From contig JADHOC010000023.1 in NCBI GenBank assembly GCA_016779205.1, positions 23,845 to 87,844 on the forward strand: a stretch of 64,000 bases of DNA, read 5' to 3'. Under the pieces are notes generated by a model. It was not told the origin of the DNA and did not search any database. It saw only the letters and a list, made by a program, of their open reading frames with translations. Numbering within the stretch: the stretch's first letter is position 1; each line of letters begins with the position of its first letter. The translations under genes were made by a program, and so were the position numbers. The DNA is from Planctomycetota bacterium. GTDB lineage: Bacteria; Planctomycetota; UBA1135; GCA-002686595. Of the stretch, positions 31,807-39,978 are shown one piece after another.

Positions 31807-34302
31807 ATGACACCGCGCCCCGACCACGACGCCATGCTCCAGCCTGAGGGGTCGACCCAGGCCCCGAGGATCGATCAGGTCATCGAGGTGCTGATCCTCG
31901 GCCTGCTGCTGTACCTGCCGTTCGCCTTCGGCGGCGTGATGCCCATGAGCCGCGTGGTCATCACCGGCACGGGCGCCCTCATCGCGGCCTGCTTCGCCGT
32001 GCGTTGCCTCTCGGAGAGCACCAGCCCGGTCTCCACCCCGCGCGCCATGATCCCCTTCGCCGGGCTCATCGCCCTGGCGGGCGCCCAGCTCATCGCCCTC
32101 CCGGCGTCACTTGTGGAGACCCTCTCCCCCACGGCTGGGGACCTCTGGGGCCGCGCCTCCGGCGCCGCGGGGACCGATGGGGCCTCGACCACCCTGAGCG
32201 TGTACCCCCACGGGACGGCGGTTCAGCTCGACCTCCTCATCATGGGCGGCCTGCTCATGCTCACCGCCGCCACGGTCTACCGCGACCGGGCTGCGTTCAA
32301 GCGCCTGCTGCTCGGCGTCTCGGTGATCGGCGCCCTCGTCGCCCTCACCGGGCTTGGGCACCTCGCCCTCGGGGAGACGATGATCTACGGGGTCTTCGAA
32401 GGGAACGGCAGCAAGGGGGCACCGTTCGCCTCCTACAGCCACTACTCGGAGTTCCTCAACCTCGCCCTCGGCTGCGCCTTCGGGTTCCTGCTGGTCGGGA
32501 GCAGCACACGGGTCTCGGGGCGCACGCTCGACATCCGAGACCTGCTGGGTGGAACCGGACGCAGCCCCTCCCGGCTCGAGAAGCTCCTCATCGCCTTCCT
32601 GGTGCTGGGCGTCGTCGCCGTCGTCCTCTCAACGTCGAGGAACGGCCTGATCTCCATGATCTTCGCCGCCGCCGTCACCGCCGCGGCCATGCAATACTCG
32701 AGGCGAATCGACGGTATCGGCTGGTCCATCGTGGGCGTCGGGCTCATCGCGACCGCCGTCCTCCTGGCCCTCGGGGTCGACCCGGTCATCGAGCGCTTCG
32801 AGGCCACCTCCGCGGACCCGTCCGGTGCCCTCTCCATGCGCCTCGATCTGATCCGAGACAGCGCGTCCATGGGCGCGGCCTTCGTCGCCACCGGCGCAGG
32901 GCTGGGCACCTACGCCCTGAGCTTCCCGGGGTTCGACACCACCGTCCGCTCGGGCACCGCGGAGCACGCGGAGAACCAGTACCTCGAGCTCTTCGCCGAG
33001 ATGGGGGCTGGGGGCGCCCTGCTGGGCCTGACCTTCCTCGCGCTGCTCTACCTGCGCCTCTTCCGCCGCCCCAGGGAGAGCCGGAAGTCGGCGGACCTCG
33101 GGGTCTTCGGGGTCCTCTTTGGCCTCTCCGCCCTCACCTTCCATTCCCTCACGGACTTCGGCGTGGTGATCCCCGCGGTCGGGCTCCTCGCGGCGACCCT
33201 GGCGGGCGCCGCCCTCGGGCGCTGCAGCGCCGACTGTTCGCCGGCCCTCGGCCGCCGCGTCCTCGCCATGGGCGTCGGCCTCCTGGCCATGGCTGCCCTC
33301 GGGACGCGCGTCCCCGCCGCGATCCGCGGAGGGGAGAGCTGGGACCACTTCAGCTACGCCGAGCTGGTCAGGGAGGACGTGGCCAGGGCCGGCGGGGTCG
33401 GGACAGCCGAGCAACACGCCGACCTGGTCGAACACACCGGGCTCGCCCTCGAGGCGGAGCCCGCGAACGCCGAGGTGGCGTTCCGCGCCGTCCTCGCGCG
33501 CTGGACCCTCGCCGTGGCGACGGCCCGGGGCTTCGACCGGGAGTCCGCGCCGGTCACGCCCATCACCCACCCGGACCTCGTGGACTCCGCCGCGGCCGCC
33601 GTGAGCGGTCTGCAGCAGGTCTTCCTCCTCGCCCCCACCCATGGCCCCTCCTGGTCCGTCGCGGGCCAGCTGCGGCGGGTCTGGCTCGGGGACGAGACGG
33701 CGGAGGCCGGCGAGTGGATCCTGCGCGGCCGAGCGCTCGCGCCCCACCACCCCGCGGCCTGCCTCGCCTCCGCCTTCGAGCTGATGCGGCAGGACCGCGA
33801 GGCCGAGGGGGTCGCGGAGCTGGAGCGCGCGGTCGGCGTCGGCGCGCCGCGGCGGGACATCGTCGACCTCCTCGCGACCTCCTTGCAGCGCCCGGCCCTC
33901 GCCCTCCCCTTCGCGGAGGGCGACCTCGGCCTCACGGGTCGGCTCCTCTCCATCGTCGAGGCCCAGGGCGATCAGGCCCCCCTCGCAGAGGACCTCGCCG
34001 AGCGCTACGAGAACCTCCTCATCGCCGCCTGCGCCCGCCCGGGCGCCACCGAGGGCCAGCTGTCGCGGCTCGCCGCGATGGAGCGGGAGCGGGGCAACCT
34101 GGACGAGGCAGCTGACCTCCTGGCCCGCGTGCTGAGCGCGAACCCCGCCTCCCGCGCCCGCTTCACCTACGCCCAGCTCCTGGCCGAGACCGGCGACGTC
34201 CGCGGGGCGCGCCGGGAGCTCCGGGACGTGCTCAACTTCCACCCCGAGATGACCCAGGCGACGCGCCTCCTGGAGCAGCTGGAAGGGGATCGATCCAATT
34301 GA
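31807..34302 (+). CDS. O-antigen-ligase/polymerase-like membrane protein with C-terminal TPR region
   Basis: 831 residues. The first ~510 hold about a dozen hydrophobic helices and the conserved extracytoplasmic loop of the Wzy_C/O-antigen-ligase family: E-H-A-E-N-Q-Y-L-E-L-F-A-E-M-G-A-G-G. The last ~300 residues are helical, with TPR-like pairs such as R-G-N-L-D-E-A-A-D-L-L-A-R-V-L and G-D-V-R-G-A-R-R-E-L. In the EPS locus this protein is the likely polymerase joining repeat units, or the ligase attaching them to a carrier. The TPR tail may recruit other assembly proteins. The start (ATG) is the only sensible one before the first helix. Confidence 0.8.
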   Translation: MTPRPDHDAMLQPEGSTQAPRIDQVIEVLILGLLLYLPFAFGGVMPMSRVVITGTGALIAACFAVRCLSESTSPVSTPRAMIPFAGLIALAGAQLIALPASLVETLSPTAGDLWGRASGAAGTDGASTTLSVYPHGTAVQLDLLIMGGLLMLTAATVYRDRAAFKRLLLGVSVIGALVALTGLGHLALGETMIYGVFEGNGSKGAPFASYSHYSEFLNLALGCAFGFLLVGSSTRVSGRTLDIRDLLGGTGRSPSRLEKLLIAFLVLGVVAVVLSTSRNGLISMIFAAAVTAAAMQYSRRIDGIGWSIVGVGLIATAVLLALGVDPVIERFEATSADPSGALSMRLDLIRDSASMGAAFVATGAGLGTYALSFPGFDTTVRSGTAEHAENQYLELFAEMGAGGALLGLTFLALLYLRLFRRPRESRKSADLGVFGVLFGLSALTFHSLTDFGVVIPAVGLLAATLAGAALGRCSADCSPALGRRVLAMGVGLLAMAALGTRVPAAIRGGESWDHFSYAELVREDVARAGGVGTAEQHADLVEHTGLALEAEPANAEVAFRAVLARWTLAVATARGFDRESAPVTPITHPDLVDSAAAAVSGLQQVFLLAPTHGPSWSVAGQLRRVWLGDETAEAGEWILRGRALAPHHPAACLASAFELMRQDREAEGVAELERAVGVGAPRRDIVDLLATSLQRPALALPFAEGDLGLTGRLLSIVEAQGDQAPLAEDLAERYENLLIAACARPGATEGQLSRLAAMERERGNLDEAADLLARVLSANPASRARFTYAQLLAETGDVRGARRELRDVLNFHPEMTQATRLLEQLEGDRSN

Positions 34303-34360
34303 GGCTCGTTTCGAGCCGACAAGGCCCGAGCGGCTCCTGAGGCCCGCGGCCGCCCGACGA

Positions 34361-34366
34361 TAGAGT
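34361..34366 (+). promoter_or_regulatory. Candidate -10 element (TAGAGT), leaderless spacing
   Basis: TAGAGT is followed by exactly six bases and then the ATG at 34373. If it is a -10 box, the start codon would be at or next to the first transcribed base. No ribosome-binding purine run precedes the start, which agrees. Confidence 0.45.
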
Positions 34367-34372
34367 CTATCC

Positions 34373-35449
34373 ATGAGGACACTGCCCACCTCCCCCACCC
34401 TCCGCGCCGCCGCGCTGGCCCTCGCCCTTGGGGCTGCCTCCCTGGGCGCCGGCTGCGCGGCCACGAACTACGACCTGAACGCGGAGGAGCTCGCGCGCTT
34501 CAAGGCGGCGGGCCCGATCACGCCCGAGTTCGACGAGGAGCGCCTGCTGGAGTCCATCCAGCCGCCGGGGGTCTACACGGTCATCGCCGGGGACCTCCTG
34601 AAGGTCCGCGTCCCCCCCTCCATGGCGACCTCGGTGGCCGAGGGGCTCCCGCAGACCAGCGTCGAGCACTACGCCCGGGTGGCGAGCTCGGGCTCCATCG
34701 AGGTGCCCCTCGCCGGCACCGTGGAGGTCGCGGGCCTCACGGTGCAGGAGATCGAGGCCTCCATCGCCGACAGCGTCTTCCCCGAGCTCCTGAGCGAGCG
34801 CCCCTCCATCGTCGTGACGGTGGAGGAGCCCAACACGATCGCGGTCACCGTCTACGGCGCCGTCGGCACCGCCGGGGTCCACGAGCTCCGAAGCGACCAG
34901 ATGACCCTCTCCGCCGCCCTCTCCGCGGCGGGCGGCATCATCCAGTCCGGCCAGCTCATCCTCGGGGCGCGCCGGATCGTCGTCTACAGCCCCGGCGGCG
35001 ACGGCTCCCCCTCGATCCAGGCCCTGCCGGTCCGCGGCCTCAACGTGCCCTTCTACGACATGCCCCTCAAGGGCGGGGAGCGCATCGAGGTCGAGCGCTA
35101 CGAGCCGGACCGCTTCACGGTGGTTGGGCTGGTCAAGAGCGCCGGGTCGCTCGAGTACCCGCCGGAGATCGAATACAACCTGATGCAGGCCATCGCCATG
35201 GCGGGCGGGGTCGACACGATCGCCGACCCCCCCTATGCCACGGTCTTCCGCAAGGACCTGGAGACCGGAGAGATCCTCCCCGCCACCTTCCCGATCAAGG
35301 GCAACGGCCTCGTCGAGTCCTCCGCCCTGGAGATCAAGCCCGGCGACGTGATCTACATCGGCCACTCCGCAGGCTCGTGGACTCGCGCCTTCGCCGCCGA
35401 GGTCTTCCGGATCAACATCGGCTTCTTCATCGACCCGAAGAGTATCTGA
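34373..35449 (+). CDS. Polysaccharide export protein (Wza-like outer-membrane lipoprotein)
   Basis: 358 residues with a lipoprotein-type signal ending G-A-G-C near residue 24. The Poly_export domain opens with Y-T-V-I-A-G-D-L-L-K-V-R-V and G-S-I-E-V-P-L-A-G-T-V; two SLBB-like segments follow (I-A-V-T-V-Y-G-A-V, then F-T-V-V-G-L-V-K-S-A-G). The protein ends with an amphipathic stretch (F-A-A-E-V-F-R-I-N-I-G-F-F), suggestive of the Wza outer-membrane helix. Wza-type octamers form the outer-membrane channel for capsule or EPS and contact the Wzc-like kinase, encoded at 39979. It begins 70 bases after the polymerase gene. Confidence 0.85.
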   Translation: MRTLPTSPTLRAAALALALGAASLGAGCAATNYDLNAEELARFKAAGPITPEFDEERLLESIQPPGVYTVIAGDLLKVRVPPSMATSVAEGLPQTSVEHYARVASSGSIEVPLAGTVEVAGLTVQEIEASIADSVFPELLSERPSIVVTVEEPNTIAVTVYGAVGTAGVHELRSDQMTLSAALSAAGGIIQSGQLILGARRIVVYSPGGDGSPSIQALPVRGLNVPFYDMPLKGGERIEVERYEPDRFTVVGLVKSAGSLEYPPEIEYNLMQAIAMAGGVDTIADPPYATVFRKDLETGEILPATFPIKGNGLVESSALEIKPGDVIYIGHSAGSWTRAFAAEVFRINIGFFIDPKSI

Positions 35450-35541
35450 GCCATCAGCGGCCGTCGGCTGGGGCAGACGGTCCTTCCAAACGGCTTCCTG
35501 CCAACTCCGGCCTGCTGCTCAGCGCGGCTCGCCTCCCCCAC

Positions 35542-36291
35542 TTGCGCATCTCTGTCATCACCGCGGTCTACAACCGCGCCGCAACCGTCCGCGAGGCCAT
35601 CGCCAGCGTCCAGGCGCAGCGAGACGCCGAGGTGGAGCACGTCCTCATCGACGGCGCGTCCACGGACGGGAGCCTCGCCATCATGGAGGAGATGCGCGAC
35701 GGACGGACCGTGCTGGTCAGCGAACCGGATGAGGGCATCTACGACGCCCTGTCCAAGGGCTTCGAGCGGGCCACGGGGGATGCCCTGGGACTCATGCACT
35801 CCGACGATCTGTTCGCGGACGACGAGGTGCTGAGCTCGGTCACCGAGGCCTTCGCGGACCCCTCCGTGGACGCGGTCTACGGTGACCTCCAGTACGTGGC
35901 CCAGGACGACCCCGGGCGAGTGATCCGCCACTGGCGGTCCGGACCGTTCCACCCGCGACGCCTCAAGCGCGGGTGGATGCCGCCGCACCCCACCCTCTAC
36001 CTGCGCCGCTCCGTCCTCGAGGAGCACGGGAGCTTCGATACGACCTACCGCATCGCCGCGGACTACGACGCCATCCTGCGCTACTTCGGCAGCCCCGGAT
36101 TCAAGGCGGCCTACGTCCCGCGGGTCCTGGTGAAGATGCGCGTCGGCGGTGAGAGCAACCAGTCCCTGCGCAAGATCCTCCTCAAGAGCCGGGAGGACTA
36201 CCGCGCCCTGCGCCGCTCCGGCGTGGGAGGCCTCGGGACCCTCGCCTGCAAGAACCTCAGCAAGATCGGCCAGTTCATCGGCAAGCCCTAG
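35542..36291 (+). CDS. Family 2 glycosyltransferase (WcaE-like)
   Basis: 249 residues if translation begins at the TTG at 35542, giving [11 protein letters not shown], the normal start of a GT-A family 2 enzyme. The reading frame is open upstream but without family similarity. Further motifs are I-D-G-A-S-T-D-G-S (nucleotide binding), [10 protein letters not shown] and M-H-S-D-D, where the usual N-S-D-D of this subgroup has His. The layout resembles colanic-acid glycosyltransferases. It probably adds a sugar, plausibly from the adjacent GDP-sugar pathway, to the lipid-linked repeat unit at the inner membrane. gmd follows after 10 bases. Confidence 0.8.
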   Translation: MRISVITAVYNRAATVREAIASVQAQRDAEVEHVLIDGASTDGSLAIMEEMRDGRTVLVSEPDEGIYDALSKGFERATGDALGLMHSDDLFADDEVLSSVTEAFADPSVDAVYGDLQYVAQDDPGRVIRHWRSGPFHPRRLKRGWMPPHPTLYLRRSVLEEHGSFDTTYRIAADYDAILRYFGSPGFKAAYVPRVLVKMRVGGESNQSLRKILLKSREDYRALRRSGVGGLGTLACKNLSKIGQFIGKP

Positions 36292-36301
36292 ACTCAACCA
36301 C

Positions 36302-37423
36302 ATGGCGAAGAAGGCACTCATCACCGGGATCACTGGACAGGACGGCTCGTACCTCGCGGAGCTGCTCCTGGAGAAGGGCTACGAGGTCCACGGCATCAAG
36401 CGCCGGGCGTCGTCGTTCAACACCCAGCGCATCGACCACATCTACCAGGACCCGCACACGCCGGACCCCAAGCTCACCCTCCACTACGGGGACCTCTCGG
36501 ATTCCTCGAATCTGACGCGGATCCTGCGGGAGGTGGAGCCGGACGAGGTCTACAACCTCGCCGCCCAGTCCCACGTGGCGGTGAGCTTCGAAGCCCCCGA
36601 GTACACGGCGGACGTGGACGCCCTCGGCACCCTCAGGATCCTGGAGGCGATCCGGTTCCTCGGGCTCGAGCAGACCACCCGCTTCTACCAGGCCTCCACC
36701 AGCGAGCTCTACGGCCTGGTGCAGGAGATCCCCCAGCGGGAGACCACGCCCTTCCACCCGCGCAGCCCCTACGCGGTCGCGAAGCTCTACGCCTACTGGA
36801 TCGCGGTCAACTACCGCGAGGCCTACGGGATGTACGCGTGCAACGGCATTCTCTTCAACCACGAGAGCCCGCGCCGGGGCGAGACGTTCGTGACGCGCAA
36901 GATCACCCGGGCCCTGGCCAACATCGCCCAGGGCCTCGAGCAGTGCCTGCACCTCGGGAACATCTCGGCGCTCCGGGACTGGGGCCACGCCAAGGACTAC
37001 GTGCGGATGCAGTGGATGATGCTGCAGCAGGAGGAGCCGGAGGACTTCGTGATCGCCACGGGCGTCCAGTACTCGGTCCGGGAGTTCGTCCGCTGGTCCG
37101 CCGCCGAGCTGGGCATCGAGCTCGAGTTCGAGGGTGAAGGGGTCGACGAGGTCGGTCGCGTCGCCGCCGTCTCCGGTGACGCGGCGCCCTCGGTCCAGGC
37201 CGGGGACATCATCGTCCGGGTCGACCCGCGCTACTTCCGTCCGGCCGAGGTCGAGACGCTCCTCGGCGACCCCACCAAGGCGAAGGAGAAGCTCGGGTGG
37301 GTGCCCGAGATCACCACCCAGGAGATGTGCGCCGAGATGGTGGCCGAGGACCTCCAAACCGCCCGCCGCCACGCATTGCTCCGCCAGCACGGGCTCGACG
37401 TCCCCGTCTCGCTGGAGTCCTGA
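36302..37423 (+). CDS. gmd: GDP-mannose 4,6-dehydratase
   Basis: 373 residues from the ATG at 36302. The short-chain dehydrogenase fold starts with [12 protein letters not shown]. The catalytic region includes S-T-S-E-L-Y-G and [19 protein letters not shown] and the late [17 protein letters not shown] are strongly conserved in Gmd. The product, GDP-4-keto-6-deoxymannose, is the substrate of the next gene product. Located between the glycosyltransferase and fcl, with a 4-base gap to fcl, it supplies activated deoxyhexose for the polysaccharide. Confidence 0.95.
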   Translation: MAKKALITGITGQDGSYLAELLLEKGYEVHGIKRRASSFNTQRIDHIYQDPHTPDPKLTLHYGDLSDSSNLTRILREVEPDEVYNLAAQSHVAVSFEAPEYTADVDALGTLRILEAIRFLGLEQTTRFYQASTSELYGLVQEIPQRETTPFHPRSPYAVAKLYAYWIAVNYREAYGMYACNGILFNHESPRRGETFVTRKITRALANIAQGLEQCLHLGNISALRDWGHAKDYVRMQWMMLQQEEPEDFVIATGVQYSVREFVRWSAAELGIELEFEGEGVDEVGRVAAVSGDAAPSVQAGDIIVRVDPRYFRPAEVETLLGDPTKAKEKLGWVPEITTQEMCAEMVAEDLQTARRHALLRQHGLDVPVSLES

Positions 37424-37427
37424 GGCC

Positions 37428-38360
37428 ATGCGGATCTTCATCGCAGGCCACGGAGGGATGGCGGGGAGCGCCATCCTTCGGCACCTCGAGGACCTGGGGG
37501 GGCACCAGCTCCTCGTCCGCACCCGGGATCAGCTGGACCTGACCGATCAGCGGGCGGTCCAGGAGTTCATGGAGGCCGAGCGTCCCGACCAGGTCTACCT
37601 CGCCGCCGCCAAGGTGGGCGGGATCCACGCGAACGACACCTACCCCGCAGAGTTCATCCACCAGAACCTCGCCATCCAGGGCAACGTGATCCACGGGGCG
37701 TACCTCGCCGGGGTCCGCCAACTCCTGTTCCTCGGGTCCTCGTGCATCTACCCCAAGCACGCGCCCCAGCCCATGCCGGAGGCGTGCCTGCTGGATGGAC
37801 ACCTGGAGCCCACCAACGAGCCCTACGCCATCGCCAAGATCGCGGGGATCAAGATGTGCGAGGCCTACAACCGGCAGTACGGCACGGACTTCCGGAGCCT
37901 GATGCCCACGAACCTGTACGGGCCCGGCGACAACTACCACCCCGAGAACTCCCACGTGCTCCCCGCCCTCGTCCGGAAGTTTGCCGAGGCGCAGGCCGCC
38001 GGCGCCCCCAGCGTGACCCTCTGGGGGTCCGGCGAGCCGCGCCGTGAGTTCCTGCACGTGGACGACCTCGCCGCCGCCGCCGTCTACTTCTGCAACCTGG
38101 ACCGCGAGCGTTGGGGCGAGCGGTCCTTCGTGAACATCGGCACCGGGGTGGACCTGCGCATCCTCGACCTCGCCCGGGCCATCGCCCGGGTGGTGGGCTT
38201 CGAGGGCGAGATCACCCTCGACCCCAGCAAGCCGGACGGGACGCCCCGCAAGCTCCTGGACGTCTCCGTGGCGACCTCCCTGGGCTGGACCGCGTCCATC
38301 TCCCTCGACGACGGACTCAGGCGCACCGTGGCCGAGTTCGGAGAGGCCACGCGACTCTAG
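37428..38360 (+). CDS. fcl: GDP-L-fucose synthase
   Basis: 310 residues. Fcl epimerises and reduces GDP-4-keto-6-deoxymannose to GDP-L-fucose with NADPH. The cofactor loop is [17 protein letters not shown] and [12 protein letters not shown] supply the Ser-Tyr-Lys catalytic set. [10 protein letters not shown] and [10 protein letters not shown] are also family signatures. It completes the gmd-fcl pair, so the exopolysaccharide probably contains L-fucose. The stop lies 23 bases from the stop of the convergent WecA-like gene. Confidence 0.95.
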   Translation: MRIFIAGHGGMAGSAILRHLEDLGGHQLLVRTRDQLDLTDQRAVQEFMEAERPDQVYLAAAKVGGIHANDTYPAEFIHQNLAIQGNVIHGAYLAGVRQLLFLGSSCIYPKHAPQPMPEACLLDGHLEPTNEPYAIAKIAGIKMCEAYNRQYGTDFRSLMPTNLYGPGDNYHPENSHVLPALVRKFAEAQAAGAPSVTLWGSGEPRREFLHVDDLAAAAVYFCNLDRERWGERSFVNIGTGVDLRILDLARAIARVVGFEGEITLDPSKPDGTPRKLLDVSVATSLGWTASISLDDGLRRTVAEFGEATRL

Positions 38361-38383
38361 GGGCGGCCCCTCGCGGCGCTCGG

Positions 38384-39928
38384 TCAAGCCCCGGGCGCTG
38401 CGCTGACCGGGGTCTCCTCTCCTCGGACCGAGCCCTCCTTCAGCCGCTCGAGGCCGTTGAAGGAGAGGAAGGGGTGGAAGAGCGCCAGCCGGCGGCCCAG
38501 GGTCGCGGTGGAGGAGTCGTGGGAGACCGCGGCCTTGAGCACCAGGACGGACCCCTCGCGCCGATCGTTGACCGGGATCTCGATCCGGGTGACGAAGCCC
38601 GCAGGGGCGTCACCCACATCCGCCGGTTCCCACCTCAGCTGGAACGGGCTGCCGTCCCGGCGCTGCCCCTCCATCGTGAGCTCGGAGAACCCGAGGATGT
38701 GCCCGGCCTTGGTGACCACGCGCCACCACTCCTCCAGGGACGTGGCCTCGCGGAAGGCGAGCGACAGCTCGTCCACGGCGTGCTTCTCATCGCTGACGGC
38801 CCTCGCGGACGACGCCACCTGGCGGAACGCATCCATGGACTCCTTGATCCGGATGGCGCCGGACGCGCTGAACAGGAGGCAGAGCCCGAGGAGCGCGACG
38901 GCGAGGGCGACCAGTTGCGCGGTGTCGCCCATGGTGGCGGCGAGGACCACGGCCGAGGTCGCCGCCACCGAGGTCCCCACCAGCGTCGCGACCGCCCTTC
39001 GCTGACCGAAGCCGAGCTTGATCAGGCGGTGGTGGATGTGGTTCCGGTCCGCGGACATCATCGAGCGCCCCTCGATGAACCGGCGGGCCATGGCGAAGGT
39101 GGTGTCGAGGATCGGGATCCCCAGGGCGATGAGGGGAATGGTGAAGCCTGAGAGGGACGAGGCCCCGGACGCCACCAGCGCCGCCGAACTCGAGAGCATG
39201 AACCCGATGGAGAGGCTCCCCGCGTCGCCGAGGAAGACCCGTGCGGGGTGGAGGTTGTGGGGCATGAACCCGCCGATCGACCCCATCAGGGCGATCAGCA
39301 TCAGGCCGGCGGCGACGTGCCCCTCCTGGAACGCGATCCACGAGATCGCCCCGCAGGCGATCACGCTCAGCCCGCTGGCGAGGCTGTCGAGGCCGTCGAT
39401 GATGTTGAGGGCGTTGGTGGCGCCCACGATCCAGATGATCGTGAGGGGCACCCCGAACACGCCGAAGTCGATGCGCGTCCCCCCCATGTCGTAGTCCCCC
39501 AGGAAGCTGAGGATCCCGATGCTCTCGGGGCGTGCGAGCCAGATCCCATCGATGGAGACCCCGGAGAGCACCACGAGTCCCGCCGCCGCCAGCTGGACGA
39601 AGAGCTTCGCCATGGCCCCCATGCGCAGGATGTCGTCCCGGAGCCCGACGGCGAACATCATCAGTCCGCCCGCGAGGATCGCGACCACCTGCCGGTCCAG
39701 GGGGATGTCCAGGGTCCGTACGACCGGGAGCCAGGGAACGGCGACCAGGGAGAGCACGAAGGCCGCCATGACCGCCGCGCCCCCGAGGTACGCCACCGGC
39801 TCGCGGTGAACCTTGCGGAGCCCGGGCTGATCCACCCAGCCGTTCCGTCGGGCGATCGAGCTCGTGATCGGCGTGATCAGGAGCGCGGCGAGGAAGGCGC
39901 AGATGGGGAGAACGAGGAGGAGCGACAT
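38384..39928 (-). CDS. WecA/TagO-like undecaprenyl-phosphate sugar-1-phosphate transferase with C-terminal extension
   Basis: 514 residues. The first ~345 are a multi-helix MraY/WecA-family transferase. Loop motifs are K-V-H-R-E-P-V-A-Y-L-G-G, G-L-R-D-D, N-A-L-N-I-I-D-G-L-D-S-L-A, F-L-G-D-A-G-S and H-I-H-H-R-L, the last typical of the WecA/TagO branch. It would start the polysaccharide repeat by moving a sugar phosphate onto undecaprenyl phosphate. The remaining ~165 residues are soluble and unusual for the family (average members are ~330-370 long). They contain alternating strands and helices and may be regulatory. It follows the Wzc-like kinase gene by 50 bases. Confidence 0.85.
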   Translation of the reverse strand: MSLLLVLPICAFLAALLITPITSSIARRNGWVDQPGLRKVHREPVAYLGGAAVMAAFVLSLVAVPWLPVVRTLDIPLDRQVVAILAGGLMMFAVGLRDDILRMGAMAKLFVQLAAAGLVVLSGVSIDGIWLARPESIGILSFLGDYDMGGTRIDFGVFGVPLTIIWIVGATNALNIIDGLDSLASGLSVIACGAISWIAFQEGHVAAGLMLIALMGSIGGFMPHNLHPARVFLGDAGSLSIGFMLSSSAALVASGASSLSGFTIPLIALGIPILDTTFAMARRFIEGRSMMSADRNHIHHRLIKLGFGQRRAVATLVGTSVAATSAVVLAATMGDTAQLVALAVALLGLCLLFSASGAIRIKESMDAFRQVASSARAVSDEKHAVDELSLAFREATSLEEWWRVVTKAGHILGFSELTMEGQRRDGSPFQLRWEPADVGDAPAGFVTRIEIPVNDRREGSVLVLKAAVSHDSSTATLGRRLALFHPFLSFNGLERLKEGSVRGEETPVSAAPGA

Positions 39929-39978
39929 GGCAGAGCGTCATCCGGGCGCTCAGCGAGAGCGCCTTTGGCGTCAGGGAT

